From Alkalibacterium sp. (lineage in GTDB: Bacteria; Bacillota; Bacilli; Lactobacillales; Carnobacteriaceae_A): a stretch of 64,000 nt of DNA. The notes beneath the pieces are model-generated. The model saw only the letters and a list, made by a program, of their open reading frames with translations, was not told the DNA's origin and did no database searches. Numbering within the stretch: the first letter of the stretch is position 1; each line of letters starts with the position of its first letter. Of this stretch, positions 8,068-15,543 are shown piece after piece. Position numbers and translations under genes: made by a program. The stretch spans positions 35,795 through 99,794 of the forward strand of contig JAFIFE010000018.1 in NCBI GenBank assembly GCA_020832185.1. Direction: 5' to 3'.

Positions 8068-9108
8068 TTATTCTCTAACCTCTATAATAGTCGCTTGTTC
8101 TAATATCGATTCTGGAATAGTAATATTTAGTCGATCTGCTTTTTCCTGATTGACTAAGATGTCTCCTTCACTTAACACAAAGACTGGGAACTCGCTTGGA
8201 TCCTGACCGTCCAGTACTTCAGCAGCCATTCGTCCGGCTTCCTCGCCCATCTCCGTCTGATTGATTCCCACTGTGATCAGCCCACCTTGAGCAATCATCA
8301 GATCGACTGTCGGGATCAGCGGCATATCATACAGGTCAGCCTCGCTGACGACTGTGTCAAAGGCACTTGCGATAGTGTTGTCTGTTGGAAGGTAAATCGC
8401 GTCAACTTCCTGTGACATGGATGCGACCATCTGCTGGATTTCGTTTGTGCTTGAAACAGTATAGGTCACTGCTTCCAGTCCCATTTCTTCCAGTACTTCT
8501 GCTGCGCGTTCTCCTTCAGCTCTGGAATTATCTTCTCCCGAGCTGTAAAGCAATCCGACTGTTTCGGCATCCGGTAAAACCTCGATCATTAATTCAAGTT
8601 GAGCTTCGACTGGCGCCTGATTTTTTACACCCGTAACATTTGTTCCCGGCACCTCCTCGGATTCGACGAGTCCGGCACCGACAGGATCGGATACAGCTCC
8701 CATGATAATGGGAATCTCACTAGTTGCATTGGCAAAAGCCTGACTGGCTGGGGTACCGATACCGATTAGCAATTCTGCCCCTTCTTCAACTAATGACTGA
8801 GCCATCGTGTTCATCAGGTTCTGATCTCCCTGAGCATTCTGGAAAACCACTTCGATGTTTTCACCGTCGATATACCCATGTTCCGCCAATCCCTCGATCG
8901 AGCCGGCGGTTATTTCATCAAGTGAAGGGTGACTGGTTGTCTGTAAAATTCCAACTTTGATCTGTTCCTGTTCACCGGCATCTCCGCTCGCCTGTTCTGT
9001 CTCACCTTCTGTTCCCATATTGTCCGCGCTGGTCAATGACGAAACAAATACCCCAATCAATATAACTAAAATAATGCCTATTGTGATAATCATGCCTTTT
9101 CTTTTCAT
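8068..9108 (-). CDS. trpX: ABC transporter substrate-binding protein, TrpX-like
   Basis: 346 residues. An N-terminal hydrophobic segment (about 6-26) lacks a lipobox cysteine, so it is an uncleaved or conventional signal anchor. An acidic, Gly/Glu-rich linker (30-48) follows, then the PF04392-type binding domain starting IKVGILQTTSHPSLDEIT. Motifs IGIGTPASQAFANAT and GAVSDPVGAGLV are family hallmarks. Streptococcal homologues are called TrpX. ATG at 9108 follows GAGAGG at 9124-9119. A short Trp-rich upstream ORF stops only 6 bases before that ribosome site, suggesting translational control by tryptophan supply. Confidence 0.87.
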   Translation of the reverse strand: MKRKGMIITIGIILVILIGVFVSSLTSADNMGTEGETEQASGDAGEQEQIKVGILQTTSHPSLDEITAGSIEGLAEHGYIDGENIEVVFQNAQGDQNLMNTMAQSLVEEGAELLIGIGTPASQAFANATSEIPIIMGAVSDPVGAGLVESEEVPGTNVTGVKNQAPVEAQLELMIEVLPDAETVGLLYSSGEDNSRAEGERAAEVLEEMGLEAVTYTVSSTNEIQQMVASMSQEVDAIYLPTDNTIASAFDTVVSEADLYDMPLIPTVDLMIAQGGLITVGINQTEMGEEAGRMAAEVLDGQDPSEFPVFVLSEGDILVNQEKADRLNITIPESILEQATIIEVRE

Positions 9109-9129
9109 TTTTAATTTTCCTCTCTGATT

Positions 9130-9189
9130 TTAAGTAATTGATTTGATTGTTCTTACCCTATTCCCTTGCCAGTCCCAGTCAGATTGCAT
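9130..9189 (-). CDS. Short upstream ORF with two Trp codons (putative leader peptide)
   Basis: Nineteen codons, MQSDWDWQGNRVRTIKSIT, followed by TAA at 9132-9130. An AAGGAG site at 9204-9199 sits 9 bases before the ATG at 9189; an in-frame ATG at 9195 is too close to it. Trp codons are positions 5 and 7. The stop lies 6 bases before the trpX ribosome site, so a ribosome finishing the peptide would cover that site, while one stalled at the Trp codons would not. This resembles the rtpLP leader of the B. subtilis anti-TRAP operon (established there; inferred here). Confidence 0.6.
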   Translation of the reverse strand: MQSDWDWQGNRVRTIKSIT

Positions 9190-9284
9190 CTGCATCCACT
9201 CCTTTTATGTAAGCTTAATTGTCGACTCGAGAATGTATTGTTTACTGTCTGACCTGTTAGCCAATACGCTTTATGATTTCAGAT

Positions 9285-9336
9285 AAAACAAAAAGGCAAT
9301 TCCCACGAATGTAACTTAGTCGTGGAAATTGCCTTT
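9285..9336 (-). terminator. Strong terminator inside the trpX leader region
   Basis: Arms 9336-9320 and 9308-9292 form a 17-base stem with one G-U pair, followed on the minus strand by TTTTTGTTTT. The stem is nearly symmetric, so it may act in both directions. It lies about 180 bases upstream of trpX. Confidence 0.8.
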
Positions 9337-9343
9337 AAAACAG

Positions 9344-9378
9344 CAAAAACCACATAGATGGATTGATCATCTATGTGG
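9344..9378 (-). terminator. Candidate attenuator terminator downstream of the first Trp-codon ORF
   Basis: Perfect 11-base stem CCACATAGATG (9378-9368) with CATCTATGTGG (9360-9350), followed on the minus strand by TTTTT. Its 5' arm can alternatively pair for 7 bases with ATCTATG at 9419-9413, which overlaps the 3' arm of the preceding hairpin. Confidence 0.75.
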
Positions 9379-9416
9379 CATTAACTGAAAAATTCTCGTT
9401 AAAATAAGCCGGCATA

Positions 9417-9450
9417 GATACAAAGTTTAGTTTGTCCTAAACGTTGTATC
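9417..9450 (-). other. Leader hairpin that competes with the end of the small ORF
   Basis: Fourteen-base stem 9450-9437 with 9430-9417 (one mismatch) and a 6-base loop. Its 5' arm ATACAACG (9449-9442) is also complementary to CGTTGTAT (9479-9472), the last codons of the small ORF, so the two pairings are mutually exclusive. Confidence 0.65.
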
Positions 9451-9468
9451 CATGAAAGAAAGTCTTCA

Positions 9469-9558
9469 TCAATACAACGATTTGCGCCAGCTGTTCCAAG
9501 CAGTATTCAGTTGGTTAAGTTGGTTAAGTTGGTTAAGTTGGTCAAATCGTTTCATCAT
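9469..9558 (-). CDS. 29-residue ORF with (QLN)4 repeat and two Trp codons (putative leader peptide)
   Basis: Reads MMKRFD, then QLN four times, then TAWNSWRKSLY and TGA. It has its own sigma-A-like promoter (9595-9623) and an AAGGAGAG site 6 bases before the ATG. Trp codons are at residues 22 and 25, just before the segment that pairs with the next hairpin. The QLN codons come from a 9-base tandem repeat (CAACTTAAC). I infer a ribosome-controlled attenuator for the trpX operon. Alternatives are a free small peptide or signal; no family is recognised. Confidence 0.6.
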   Translation of the reverse strand: MMKRFDQLNQLNQLNQLNTAWNSWRKSLY

Positions 9559-9594
9559 GCTGAGCTCTCCTTCATGTCTTTTAATGTGATTCTC

Positions 9595-9623
9595 ATATTA
9601 CACCTCTTATTTTGATTCGTCAA
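9595..9623 (-). promoter_or_regulatory. Sigma-A-like promoter of the trpX leader
   Basis: TTGACG (9623-9618), exactly 17 bases, then TAATAT (9600-9595) on the minus strand; predicted start near 9588, about 30 bases before the 29-residue ORF. Confidence 0.7.
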
Positions 9624-9663
9624 CCGTTATGCTGATTTTTTTTGATTGCTCTCTTTTAATACT

Positions 9664-10053
9664 TTAATTACGTGAAGATTCTCTCACAGCTTTATTTATC
9701 TGCCAGTCTGTAATAAAATCATTGACAAATTTGAAAATAAGTAAAGGAAATATTAAAGACAATATATTGTTTGAATAAAACAGCCCATCGCTACGGAGAC
9801 TGATCGTCACGAAAAAATAGATCAAAACAGCAAATATATACACTAAATCAAGTATGCTATTGATTATGATCGCTTTTTTGACTTTATCTGTTTTGATTTC
9901 TTTTTCTTTTAATAGTGCACTCACGTTAAACCCACGAAATATAGTAATATAAATTGAACTATATTCTTTCTGAGTAGCTTTGTAAATAGCTACCCCTTTC
10001 AAAACAGCTAAGACAATCGATACACCAACTATAATACTATACATGATTATCAT
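9664..10053 (-). CDS. Small multi-pass membrane protein, function unknown
   Basis: 129 residues, not recognised. Four hydrophobic segments are visible at roughly 1-22, 62-84, 95-112 and a weaker one; a charged loop with KEKEIKTDKVKKA separates the first and second. Start ATG at 10053 follows AAAGGAG with 7 bases spacing. It lies just upstream of the trpX leader promoter and has no obvious terminator, so transcripts could run on into the leader. No family motif seen. Confidence 0.65.
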   Translation of the reverse strand: MIIMYSIIVGVSIVLAVLKGVAIYKATQKEYSSIYITIFRGFNVSALLKEKEIKTDKVKKAIIINSILDLVYIFAVLIYFFVTISLRSDGLFYSNNILSLIFPLLIFKFVNDFITDWQINKAVRESSRN

Positions 10054-10232
10054 AAGATTGCTCCTTTATATTTGTTGCTATAAGCATACATATAAAGGCG
10101 ATTCATTACAAGAAGTGTTCCGCCAAAGTCTCAAGCGGATAATTATCTCATAAAAAGATAGAAAGATTCCAAATCACACTGACAGTCATGTTACACTAAT
10201 TAAGAACTCGAACAAGAAAGGTATGACTACAC

Positions 10233-11375
10233 ATGACTAAAAAAGTTGCAATTATAGGAGCAGGCGTTATCGGAGCTTCTACTGCCTACTTTTTAAGCAA
10301 AGAGGAATCGATCAATCTGACCATTTACGATGAAGGAACTGGTCAAGGGACATCGGCAGCTGCCGGTATCATCAGCCCCTGGTTATCCAGAAGGCGGAAT
10401 AAAAAATGGTATCACATGGTCAAGGAAGGCGCCGCTTTTTATCCGACTTTTCTTTCTGAAGTAATGGAAGGTGAAGAAATTCCTTCATCCGTTTATAAAC
10501 AAGTGGGAACCCTGCTTTTTAAAAAGAAAGAAGAGTATATACATGAAATGTTCGCCATTGGAAAAAAAAGGAAAGTAGATGCGCCTGAAATAGGAGATCT
10601 GGCAATTTTATCTCCTGAAGAAATCAGAGAGAAAATGCCTCTTTATACTGGAGCCAATTCCGCGGTCTGGGCATCCGGAGGCGCACGAGTGGATGGTGGA
10701 CGTTTAGTAGATCTGCTGTTGTCCAAAGCTCAAGCAAACGGTGCTCACGTGGTTAGACAGCACGTGACGTTTGAAAAAAATACAGATTCTAATGATTCAA
10801 CCTATATTGTCAAAACGAAACAGTCCTCTAAACAATTTGACTCAGTTATTTTATCCGCCTCGGCTTGGCTTCCGAATCTACTGATGCCGATGAATTACAC
10901 TGTCGATATCCGCCCGCAAAAAGGCCAGCTCGTAGAACTGCAGTTGACTAATTGGGTTACAGATGACTGGCCCGTCATTATGCCTGAGGGAGAATCGGAT
11001 ATTATCCCATTTGAAAATGGAAAAATCATTATTGGAGCCACTCATGAGAATGAGAAAGGATTCAATCTCACTATTGATAAAGATATGCTGAATAACATGG
11101 TTCTAGAGGGCACCACACAGTTCTCCAATGAGCTGCACCAGGCTGAAATATCTACTTACCGTTCAGGTACCCGGGCATACACCTCCGATTTCGCACCGTT
11201 TTTCGGTGAAGTACCTGACCTCCCGAATGTATTTGCTGCAAGTGGCTTTGGATCGACTGGATTAACAGCAGGACCACTTGTAGGCCAGTGTCTGGCTCAG
11301 ATGGTAACAAGTGAACCGACCACTCTCCCTGTAGAGGATTACCCTATCGAAGACTACATTAAAAAGGTGAATTAG
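10233..11375 (+). CDS. FAD-dependent oxidoreductase (DAO family, glycine/D-amino-acid oxidase type)
   Basis: 380 residues. Starts with the Rossmann dinucleotide motif VAIIGAGVIGASTAYFLS (residues 4-21). The family's second FAD contact (GTSAAAGIISPWLSR, about 38-52) and the C-terminal AASGFGSTGLTAGPLVGQ that closes the FAD site are intact. It should oxidise an amino acid or secondary amine to an imino product; substrate unknown. Soluble, no signal peptide. Stand-alone gene, separated from its neighbours by promoters. Confidence 0.87.
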   Translation: MTKKVAIIGAGVIGASTAYFLSKEESINLTIYDEGTGQGTSAAAGIISPWLSRRRNKKWYHMVKEGAAFYPTFLSEVMEGEEIPSSVYKQVGTLLFKKKEEYIHEMFAIGKKRKVDAPEIGDLAILSPEEIREKMPLYTGANSAVWASGGARVDGGRLVDLLLSKAQANGAHVVRQHVTFEKNTDSNDSTYIVKTKQSSKQFDSVILSASAWLPNLLMPMNYTVDIRPQKGQLVELQLTNWVTDDWPVIMPEGESDIIPFENGKIIIGATHENEKGFNLTIDKDMLNNMVLEGTTQFSNELHQAEISTYRSGTRAYTSDFAPFFGEVPDLPNVFAASGFGSTGLTAGPLVGQCLAQMVTSEPTTLPVEDYPIEDYIKKVN

Positions 11376-11379
11376 ATAA

Positions 11380-11408
11380 TTGTTTAGCTTCCCAATGTAA
11401 GGTATACT
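11380..11408 (+). promoter_or_regulatory. Promoter of the small membrane protein gene
   Basis: TTGTTT (11380-11385), 17 bases, TATACT (11403-11408); 42 bases upstream of the ATG at 11451. Confidence 0.6.
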
Positions 11409-11450
11409 TTTAAAATAAACAATAGCACGGATAGACAAGGAGATAAAATT

Positions 11451-11648
11451 ATGGGATCAGACAGAGTTGGTAAATTAATCGGATGGGTCGCAATGGCCTT
11501 AGCACTAATAGGATTTTTCATCTGGAATATTCCTCTGGGATTAGCTGCTATCGCCTTAGGTGGTATTGGCCTAGCCAGTCCTGAAAAAGGATTGAACTGG
11601 ACAGCTATCGCATTTGGCGCAATTGCTATGATCATAGGTATCATATAA
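11451..11648 (+). CDS. Small hydrophobic membrane protein, 65 residues
   Basis: Two to three transmembrane stretches, about 9-26, 28-42 and 50-65, with glycine-rich helices (IALGGIGLA). Start ATG follows AAGGAG with good spacing and it has its own promoter and terminator, so it is very likely expressed. It resembles small DUF4190-like membrane proteins but I cannot assign a family. The C-terminus is flush with the last helix. Confidence 0.7.
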   Translation: MGSDRVGKLIGWVAMALALIGFFIWNIPLGLAAIALGGIGLASPEKGLNWTAIAFGAIAMIIGII

Positions 11649-11662
11649 AAAACAGCAAATGA

Positions 11663-11703
11663 AAAGACAGCGGAGTCTAATGACTCACCGCTGTCCTTTT
11701 TTG
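11663..11703. terminator. Bidirectional terminator between converging genes
   Basis: ACAGCGG/CCGCTGT stem extended by AGTC/GACT after a 2-base bulge, flanked by AAAA on the left and TTTTTT on the right. It overlaps the stop codon of the leftward PAP2 gene. Confidence 0.85.
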
Positions 11704-12377
11704 TATCCTTTGTCTTTAAGTGACACACTGTATAACCCTATACTTAATGATAACACTGCTAGACCGAGTGAGTACCCGCCGATGACATCAGATGGGTAGT
11801 GTACACCGAGATAAATGCGACTCATCCCTATTAAAGCAATCAAGGGAAGCAATGTGACCGATCCGATCAGAACGGGGAGCCACGTTTTGCTGGCTCTGAT
11901 AATCAGAAATAATAAAGCCCCATACGTAATAATCGACCCCATTGCATGACCACTCGGGAAAGAATAACCGCCCTGAACAATCAGATGTTCAACATGAGTG
12001 GGTCTTGGTCGTCTGAATAAAATTTTAACCAGCTGATTCACTCCACCGGCCCCTACACTGACCGTCAGGAAGTACCAGACTGCCAGCCGGGTATTTTTAC
12101 GGAACCGCCAGATATAAAGTGACAATACAATAGTGAATAAGGCAATAAACCAGCCATCACCTAATCTCGTGATAAATATGAAGGCCCAAGTCAGTAACGA
12201 GCCTCTTTCTTCATAAAATTCATTCCCTATGAGTTCATCAAGAAGCCCGATGAATCCCCAGTCATAAAAACTCATCCAGACCAGAAACAGGAATGGGATC
12301 GTCAGTATCATCGCTAGTATGAATAAATTTTTGGGTCGACCAAACTTGTCTACAATATAATCTTTTACTTCTTCCAT
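11685..12377 (-). CDS. PAP2-family membrane phosphatase
   Basis: About 230 residues with six membrane segments. All three phosphatase motifs are present: KILFRRPRP, PSGHAMGS and SRIYLGVHYPSD. Family members dephosphorylate lipid pyrophosphates such as undecaprenyl-PP (BcrC) or phosphatidic acid at the outer face of the membrane; the substrate here is not determined. The start was placed at the ATG at 12377, which has GAAAGGG upstream; the longer frame begins with an unsupported TTG at 12410. Confidence 0.88.
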   Translation of the reverse strand: MEEVKDYIVDKFGRPKNLFILAMILTIPFLFLVWMSFYDWGFIGLLDELIGNEFYEERGSLLTWAFIFITRLGDGWFIALFTIVLSLYIWRFRKNTRLAVWYFLTVSVGAGGVNQLVKILFRRPRPTHVEHLIVQGGYSFPSGHAMGSIITYGALLFLIIRASKTWLPVLIGSVTLLPLIALIGMSRIYLGVHYPSDVIGGYSLGLAVLSLSIGLYSVSLKDKGYKKGQR

Positions 12378-12493
12378 GTTAAAACCCTTTCGTCTTTTGA
12401 TAGCCCTCAATTGACCATTTTAGCTTAAACCTGCAAGTCTTTCAACATTATTTGCTTTGTTGGAAATCAGACATATCTGATCCTCTATTGGCT

Positions 12494-12522
12494 TTGACAT
12501 CGAGCGCATCTTTCGGTAAAGT
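12494..12522 (+). promoter_or_regulatory. Promoter of guaC
   Basis: TTGACA (12494-12499), 17 bases, TAAAGT (12517-12522); an 80-base leader precedes the start at 12603. I searched the leader for a purine riboswitch core and did not find one. Confidence 0.7.
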
Positions 12523-12602
12523 AGTTTAGGGAAACTCGATTGTAAATGCACGATTTTCTCCCCAAAATATGTCTTAACAGACGGCAAAAAGAGGAGTACA
12601 CC

Positions 12603-13634
12603 ATGAAAGTTTTTGATTATGAAGATATACAATTGATTCCGGCAAAATCAATCGTCAAAAGTCGTTCTGAATGTGATACATCAGTGACTTTAGGCAACCG
12701 CAGATTTGCTTTGCCAGTTGTTCCTGCAAATATGCAGACCGTCGTTGATGAAGAATTATCCGTATGGCTTGCTGAAAATGATTATTTTTACGTTATGCAC
12801 CGCTTCGAAGAAGAGGCACGTAAAGCGTTTGTTAAAATGATGCACGAGCGTGATTTGTATGCTTCAATCAGTCTTGGCGTTAAAACAGATGAGTATACGT
12901 TTGTAGAAGAACTCGCACAGGAAAATCTGGTGCCTGAATATATCACGATAGATGTGGCACATGGCCATTCCGAACAGGTTATTGATATGATCAAACAGGT
13001 CAAGACATTTTTACCTGAAACCTTCCTCATTGCAGGGAATGTCGGGACACCTGAAGCTGTGCGTGAACTTGAAAACGCAGGTGCTGATGCTACTAAAGTG
13101 GGTATTGGTCCAGGTAAAGTCTGTACCACTAAACTGAAGACCGGTTTTGGTACTGGCGGATGGCAGCTGGCTGCTTTATCTCATTGTTCAAAAGCGGCAC
13201 GTAAACCATTAATTGCTGATGGCGGCATTCGTACACATGGCGATATTGCCAAATCGATTCGCTTTGGCGCAACAATTGTCATGATCGGTTCACTTTTTGC
13301 CGGACATGATCAGTCACCCGGTAAAATGGTCAGAATCAATGACAAGCCTTATAAAGAGTATTTCGGCAGTGCCTCTTCACATCAAAAAGGTGAACGTAAA
13401 AATGTTGAAGGCAAAAAAATGCTGACGCCTTATAAAGGTGATATTGCAGATACTCTGCTTGAAATGAAACAGGATTTACAATCTTCTATCTCATATGCAG
13501 GTGGAAATGATATCGAATCCTTACGTAAAGTCGATTATGTTATTGTTAAAAATTCCATCATGAATGGTGAAAACTATAATGCGAGCGGCATCGATGTACC
13601 GGATAGTTACGCATCCAGCAACTTTAATGTCTAA
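12603..13634 (+). CDS. guaC: GMP reductase
   Basis: 343 residues. Converts GMP to IMP with NADPH, letting guanine nucleotides be recycled to adenine. The IMPDH/GMPR loop is visible ([12 protein letters not shown]), with the catalytic Cys and the GMPR-type [14 protein letters not shown] following. There are no CBS domains, as expected for the GMPR class. The start at 12603 ([10 protein letters not shown]) follows AAGAGGAG; an upstream in-frame ATG at 12546 has no ribosome site and would add 19 unrelated residues. Single gene with its own promoter and terminator. Confidence 0.95.
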   Translation: MKVFDYEDIQLIPAKSIVKSRSECDTSVTLGNRRFALPVVPANMQTVVDEELSVWLAENDYFYVMHRFEEEARKAFVKMMHERDLYASISLGVKTDEYTFVEELAQENLVPEYITIDVAHGHSEQVIDMIKQVKTFLPETFLIAGNVGTPEAVRELENAGADATKVGIGPGKVCTTKLKTGFGTGGWQLAALSHCSKAARKPLIADGGIRTHGDIAKSIRFGATIVMIGSLFAGHDQSPGKMVRINDKPYKEYFGSASSHQKGERKNVEGKKMLTPYKGDIADTLLEMKQDLQSSISYAGGNDIESLRKVDYVIVKNSIMNGENYNASGIDVPDSYASSNFNV

Positions 13635-13668
13635 ATAATCAGATAAAAAAGACACATCAACTAACAGT

Positions 13669-13709
13669 AAGACGGTAGGCTGAATACCATCAGCTTACCG
13701 TCTTTTTTT
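13669..13709 (+). terminator. Terminator of guaC
   Basis: Stem AAGACGGTA..GCTGA (13669-13683) with TCAGC..TTACCGTCTT (13690-13704), then a T run. Confidence 0.9.
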
Positions 13710-13721
13710 GTGAGTGTGCCT

Positions 13722-13886
13722 TTATTTTTTCAGTTCGATAATAATAATGACAACAATGTACAGAAAAACAAGGAACAGTACCAGAAACAGCGTCCAGAAC
13801 GGCAAGTCAAAAAACAGACTTAATATAAAGTATATCAGTAATGTATAAAGGGGATACCATACAATCGTTTTTGGATCAATCTCCAT
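13722..13886 (-). CDS. 54-residue membrane peptide
   Basis: The ATG at 13886 is two bases after the guanylate-kinase stop, with its AGAGG site inside the end of that gene, so translation is probably coupled. The product begins MEIDPKTIVWYP and is then almost entirely hydrophobic (two helices, about 9-26 and 28-50), ending in ELKK. This looks like a small Nin/out membrane hairpin protein. No family recognised. Confidence 0.6.
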   Translation of the reverse strand: MEIDPKTIVWYPLYTLLIYFILSLFFDLPFWTLFLVLFLVFLYIVVIIIIELKK

Positions 13887-13888
13887 AA

Positions 13889-14452
13889 CTACGCCTCTTT
13901 TTTGGATGCAGCAGTTTCAGCTCTGACAACCTCCAGAATTTTAGTAACGGTTTCTTCAACTGATCTGTTCTCCAGAATCAGATCTGCCTCGGGAATCGGC
14001 TTTAACTCATCTGTCTCTTCACTGAAGGCCACTCGTTCTGAGATTTTCTGTTGAGAATCGCCACGCCGACTCATCCGTTTCTTCATTTCCTCAGTCGATA
14101 CATAAATGAAGACGACCAGCGTCTCTTCAGGATACACTTCCTTCATAGCCTTTGCCCCATTTTTATCGAGCGACACATGAACTAAAGGGTGTTTATTTAA
14201 AGCTTTAGAGACTTCCGCCTTTGTCAGCCCATAGAGTTTCTGATTATAGATTGTCTGCTCAATAAAATCATCCGGGTCTAACTCTTCCACTTTTTTGAAA
14301 TAGTAATCCACTTCGTCTTGTTCACCCTCGCGCGGAAGCCGCGTGGTCGTCGTAATTAATTTAGGAATACCCTTCTGGCTCAAGAGTTCACCTATCGTTG
14401 TCTTTCCACTGCCACTTGGACCCACTAAGACAATGATACGTTTGTTACCCAT
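13889..14452 (-). CDS. gmk: Guanylate kinase
   Basis: 187 residues. P-loop GPSGSGKTT at about 9-17, then the GMP-binding signature TTTRLPREGEQDEVDYYF (35-52), close to the family TTR.PR.GE..G.DY.F; the usual Gly is Glu/Val here. It phosphorylates GMP to GDP. The setting (next to a UppS-like gene and a small membrane peptide, not next to rpoZ as the housekeeping gmk often is) suggests it may be a second, specialised copy; the rest of the genome would decide that. Confidence 0.82.
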   Translation of the reverse strand: MGNKRIIVLVGPSGSGKTTIGELLSQKGIPKLITTTTRLPREGEQDEVDYYFKKVEELDPDDFIEQTIYNQKLYGLTKAEVSKALNKHPLVHVSLDKNGAKAMKEVYPEETLVVFIYVSTEEMKKRMSRRGDSQQKISERVAFSEETDELKPIPEADLILENRSVEETVTKILEVVRAETAASKKEA

Positions 14453-14529
14453 TCATCTACCTACTTTCTCCTTTTTAAGTGAAAAGAGACTAAACAGATC
14501 GTTTTCTGCTTACCCTCTCCTTTTACCCA

Positions 14530-15192
14530 TTAACCGCCTAATGTAACATCTGTTTCCTGATACCACTCGAGCGCTTCGTGCAGGTGTTCGTCTTTATAAT
14601 TTGGCCAGTACTCGTCGATGACATATATGTCAGAATAGATAGACTGGATCGGTAAAAAGCCGCTTAGACGACGGCGTCCACCCCATCTTAACACCATATC
14701 CATTCTCGAAATATCTTTAGATGCAATATAGTCAATCAGATTTTTATTGTCCACTACCTGATCATTTTCCAGTGCATGATTCAGATCCCAGTTCCATCCA
14801 TAATTCACCAGGAAATTGACTTTCATTTTTCCTTCTCCAAATTTAGTTCGCTTCATAGCGTAAGGCAATAATTCTTTAGGAAAAACTTTAGAGTCCGTAT
14901 TCCCAATAACCAGTAAATCAGCATCCCGTTTTTTCAGTTCATTCACTGAATCAACACAGGCTTTCTGAAAAGCTTTTGTCTGAAGAGAGGGGCGTTTAAC
15001 ATTATCCATGGTAAATCCATAGTACGTCATCTCTTCGATGCCAAGTTCAAGACACGCTTCATATAATTTTAGTCCAGGACCTATTCCATGATTATATCCT
15101 TCTTGTTTATTGAGTCCTGCATTGACAGCCCATCTTCTATTGCCGTCGGGAATCACTCCAATATGTTTTGGTAACCGTTTATACTTTTTCAT
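14530..15192 (-). CDS. Divergent undecaprenyl-diphosphate-synthase-family protein (cis-prenyltransferase)
   Basis: 220 residues. The N-terminal pyrophosphate site HIGVIPDGNRRWA (10-22, Asp16) is intact. Later conserved blocks are changed: the family S.ENW.RP appears as TMDNVKRP (Trp replaced by Val65), N....YGGR as NFLVNYGWNWD, and the C-terminal RTSGE.R.SNF..WQ as RWGGRRRLSGFLPIQ, with Asp188 where the catalytic-metal Glu is expected. It is therefore a paralogue of UppS, perhaps with another chain length or acceptor, rather than the housekeeping enzyme. Same strand as gmk, 77 bases upstream of it. Confidence 0.75.
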   Translation of the reverse strand: MKKYKRLPKHIGVIPDGNRRWAVNAGLNKQEGYNHGIGPGLKLYEACLELGIEEMTYYGFTMDNVKRPSLQTKAFQKACVDSVNELKKRDADLLVIGNTDSKVFPKELLPYAMKRTKFGEGKMKVNFLVNYGWNWDLNHALENDQVVDNKNLIDYIASKDISRMDMVLRWGGRRRLSGFLPIQSIYSDIYVIDEYWPNYKDEHLHEALEWYQETDVTLGG

Positions 15193-15497
15193 TTATCTAA
15201 CATTCCCCTTAATTCGTTTTGCACAACACTCCAGTATTATGGATAAATGCTTAAGTCTATCATACCGTTTTTATAGGACCTTCATCAACTAAGAGAGTGA
15301 AAATCAGGAAAAATAATCTCTTTGTAATATTAGCTGAAACTTATAAAGCTGTTTAGTCTTTATCAGTAAATCAAAATTCACAATTCATTACTAATTTTTC
15401 ACCTCTAGATCAACAGATAAGAACTCACCTCTACTATATTGTGATTAAAAGAACAAGTAAGAGTCTTCAGACTATATGTATCAAAAAATAATGAAAT
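15193..15497. other. AT-rich spacer without recognised features
   Basis: About 300 bases upstream of the UppS-like gene. No ORF with a ribosome site, no strong hairpin other than the terminator at its right edge. It presumably holds the promoter of the leftward UppS-like gene but I could not single out a convincing -35/-10 pair. Confidence 0.4.
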
Positions 15498-15531
15498 AAA
15501 AAAGGATATCATTTATCATGATATCCTTTTT
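15498..15531. terminator. Terminator of dsdA
   Basis: GGATATCA (15504-15511) pairs with TGATATCC (15519-15526), extended by A/T pairs; T runs on both strands. Confidence 0.85.
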
Positions 15532-15543
15532 CCTTATTCAGTT

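Noticed and set aside
9109..9663. T-box riboswitch for the Trp transporter
   Set aside because: No T-box sequence (AGGGTGGNACCGCG type) or specifier stem found on the minus strand.
12420..12602. Purine riboswitch before guaC
   Set aside because: Conserved loop and junction bases are not present; only a promoter is evident.
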